Made by a program: the position numbers and the translations under genes
Part shown: piece by piece, positions 6,372 through 7,531 of the stretch
Numbering within the stretch: the first letter of the stretch is position 1
Layout: each line of letters begins with the position of its first letter
Assembly (NCBI GenBank): GCA_902782805.1
Contig: CACZON010000048.1
Span: forward strand, 1-7,531
Source: Oscillospiraceae bacterium
GTDB taxonomy: Bacteria > Bacillota > Clostridia > Oscillospirales > Acutalibacteraceae
Reading direction: 5' to 3'
Length of the DNA: 7,531 nucleotides
The notes under the pieces: generated by a model
Database searches by the model: none
What the model saw: the letters and a program-made list of their open reading frames with translations, nothing else
Told to the model about the DNA's origin: nothing

Positions 6372-7531
6372 TTACTTGACGCTGAAGAGAATGTCACCGT
6401 AGGTCGGGAACGGCCAGTAGCTCTTTGCTGTGAGCAGTTCCGCCCGGTCGCACGGGATCCGCAGCTCGCTCATTTTCGGCAGTACAGTATCACGGATCAG
6501 CGCCGACTCGCTGATGATATCTTCCGCATCCTGGATCCCCAGCACGGCTTTCTCCAGCTCGTCGGTTTTTTCGGTGATGCAGTCGGTCAGCACAGAGAGC
6601 TTTTTGACAAGATCCGTCTCATAGCGGCAGGCAAGATCCGGGAACATCGATTTTTTCTCGCAGGCCTGCTTCGCGAGATCCGAGGTGAAGCGGGTAATCG
6701 CCGGGGCGATCCGCTTGTGTACCATGTTGATCATCGTGTTCGCTTCGATCAGAACGGTCTTGCAGTAGTTCTCAAGCATGATGTCGCGGCGGGATTTGAG
6801 CTCGTCGACCGTGAAGACGCCGAGGTTCGTAAGCATTTTTACATTCTTCTCATCGAGCAGATGGGGCATGCAGTCCGCTGTCGTACGGTAGTTTAAAAGC
6901 CCGCGCTTTTCGGTTGCTTCCGCGATCCAGGCGTCGTCGTAACCGTTGCCGTTGAAAATGATCCTCTTGTGGTCCTGGATGGTTTTCTTGATCATCTCGT
7001 GGAGCGCTGTTTCAAAATCTTCCGCTTTTTCAAGGCGATCGGCGTAAATCCGCAGACTCTCGGCGACCGCGCTGTTGAGCATGATGTTGGCGCAGGCGAT
7101 CGAGTTTGAGGAGCCGAGCATGCGGAATTCAAATTTGTTCCCCGTAAAGGCAAAGGGCGAAGTACGGTTACGGTCCGTCGTATCCCGGTTGAATTTCGGC
7201 AGTACGTCGACGCCGAGCTTCATCTGCATTTTCTGCGCGCCTTGATACGGCGTGTCGGTTTCGATTGCTTCGAGAACAGCGTTCAGTTCATCGCCGAGGA
7301 AAATCGAAATGACGGCGGGCGGTGCTTCGTTTGCGCCGAGCCGGTGATCGTTGCCTGCGGTCGCAACGGAGATACGCAGCAGATCCTGGTAATCGTCGAC
7401 CGCTTTGATGACCGCGCAGAGGAAGAGCAGGAACTGGGCGTTCTCATAGGGGGTGGCCCCGGGGGAGAGCAGGTTCTGACCGGAGTCAGTGGCTATGGAC
7501 CAGTTGTTGTGCTTGCCGCTTCCGTTGACGC
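6372..7531 (-). CDS. glnN: Glutamine synthetase type III, C-terminal 385 residues; N-terminus beyond the right edge
   Basis: The enzyme makes glutamine from glutamate, ammonia and ATP. The frame is open from the right edge to TAA at 6372-6374; counting from the first whole codon (7529), 385 residues are seen, about half of the usual roughly 700. Type III marks are plain: NGSGKHNNWS at 2-11, LRISVATAGNDHRLG near 51, DRNRTSPFAFTGNKFEFR at 119-136 (nucleotide and glutamate pocket), and the long helical C-terminal region ending ELLTAKSYWPFPTYGDI. Type I and II enzymes lack this C-terminal extension. An internal ATG at 7229 is not the start, because the frame upstream carries conserved catalytic sequence. 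It is the first gene seen in the operon, 20 nt before amt-glnB, so glutamine synthetase and ammonium importer are very likely made together. Promoter and leader are out of view. Type III GS is typical of Bacteroidetes, cyanobacteria and many Clostridia. Confidence 0.96.
   Translation of the reverse strand, partial: VNGSGKHNNWSIATDSGQNLLSPGATPYENAQFLLFLCAVIKAVDDYQDLLRISVATAGNDHRLGANEAPPAVISIFLGDELNAVLEAIETDTPYQGAQKMQMKLGVDVLPKFNRDTTDRNRTSPFAFTGNKFEFRMLGSSNSIACANIMLNSAVAESLRIYADRLEKAEDFETALHEMIKKTIQDHKRIIFNGNGYDDAWIAEATEKRGLLNYRTTADCMPHLLDEKNVKMLTNLGVFTVDELKSRRDIMLENYCKTVLIEANTMINMVHKRIAPAITRFTSDLAKQACEKKSMFPDLACRYETDLVKKLSVLTDCITEKTDELEKAVLGIQDAEDIISESALIRDTVLPKMSELRIPCDRAELLTAKSYWPFPTYGDILFSVK

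Noticed and set aside
6372..7229. Glutamine synthetase fragment treated as a separate 285-residue gene starting at 7229
   Set aside because: The frame continues upstream to the window edge with conserved type III sequence such as NGSGKHNNW, so the ATG is internal.
1..7531. CRISPR arrays, tRNA or rRNA genes, insertion sequences, phage or defence genes
   Set aside because: No direct repeats, RNA gene folds, transposase motifs or terminal inverted repeats were seen; almost every base lies within the five conserved genes.

Overview
The window is a single run of five genes, all read on the minus strand, with no gene on the plus strand. In transcription order (high to low coordinates) they are: the C-terminal part of a type III glutamine synthetase (glnN, cut by the right edge); an ammonium transporter fused in frame to a PII signal-protein domain (amt-glnB); a glutamine-hydrolysing asparagine synthetase (asnB); GMP synthetase (guaA); and CTP synthase (pyrG, cut by the left edge). 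The gaps are 20, 63, 25 and 12 nt, so this looks like one operon whose promoter lies beyond the right edge. Only the 63-nt amt-asnB gap holds noticeable structure, a strong hairpin. No stretch longer than 300 bases lacks a gene.

The organism is probably a Gram-positive anaerobe of the class Clostridia, most likely Lachnospiraceae-like. This is inferred from the type III glutamine synthetase, from the Firmicutes-style wording of PyrG, AsnB and GuaA, and from Shine-Dalgarno sites such as TAAGGAGG. It is judged from remembered family sequences, not from a search.

The genes form a coherent nitrogen pathway. Amt brings in ammonium and its PII tail probably gates it in response to 2-oxoglutarate and ATP/ADP. 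Glutamine synthetase fixes the ammonium as glutamine. Three ATP-dependent glutamine amidotransferases then spend that glutamine on asparagine, GMP and CTP. The window thus links ammonium import and fixation directly to glutamine-consuming biosynthesis.

The most notable item is the Amt-PII fusion. Its PII domain aligns without gaps to the whole of E. coli GlnB and keeps most ligand-contact residues, but it lacks both classical T-loop modification sites (Tyr51 and Ser49 positions are valine). This suggests control by ligand alone, in cis, with no uridylylation or phosphorylation.
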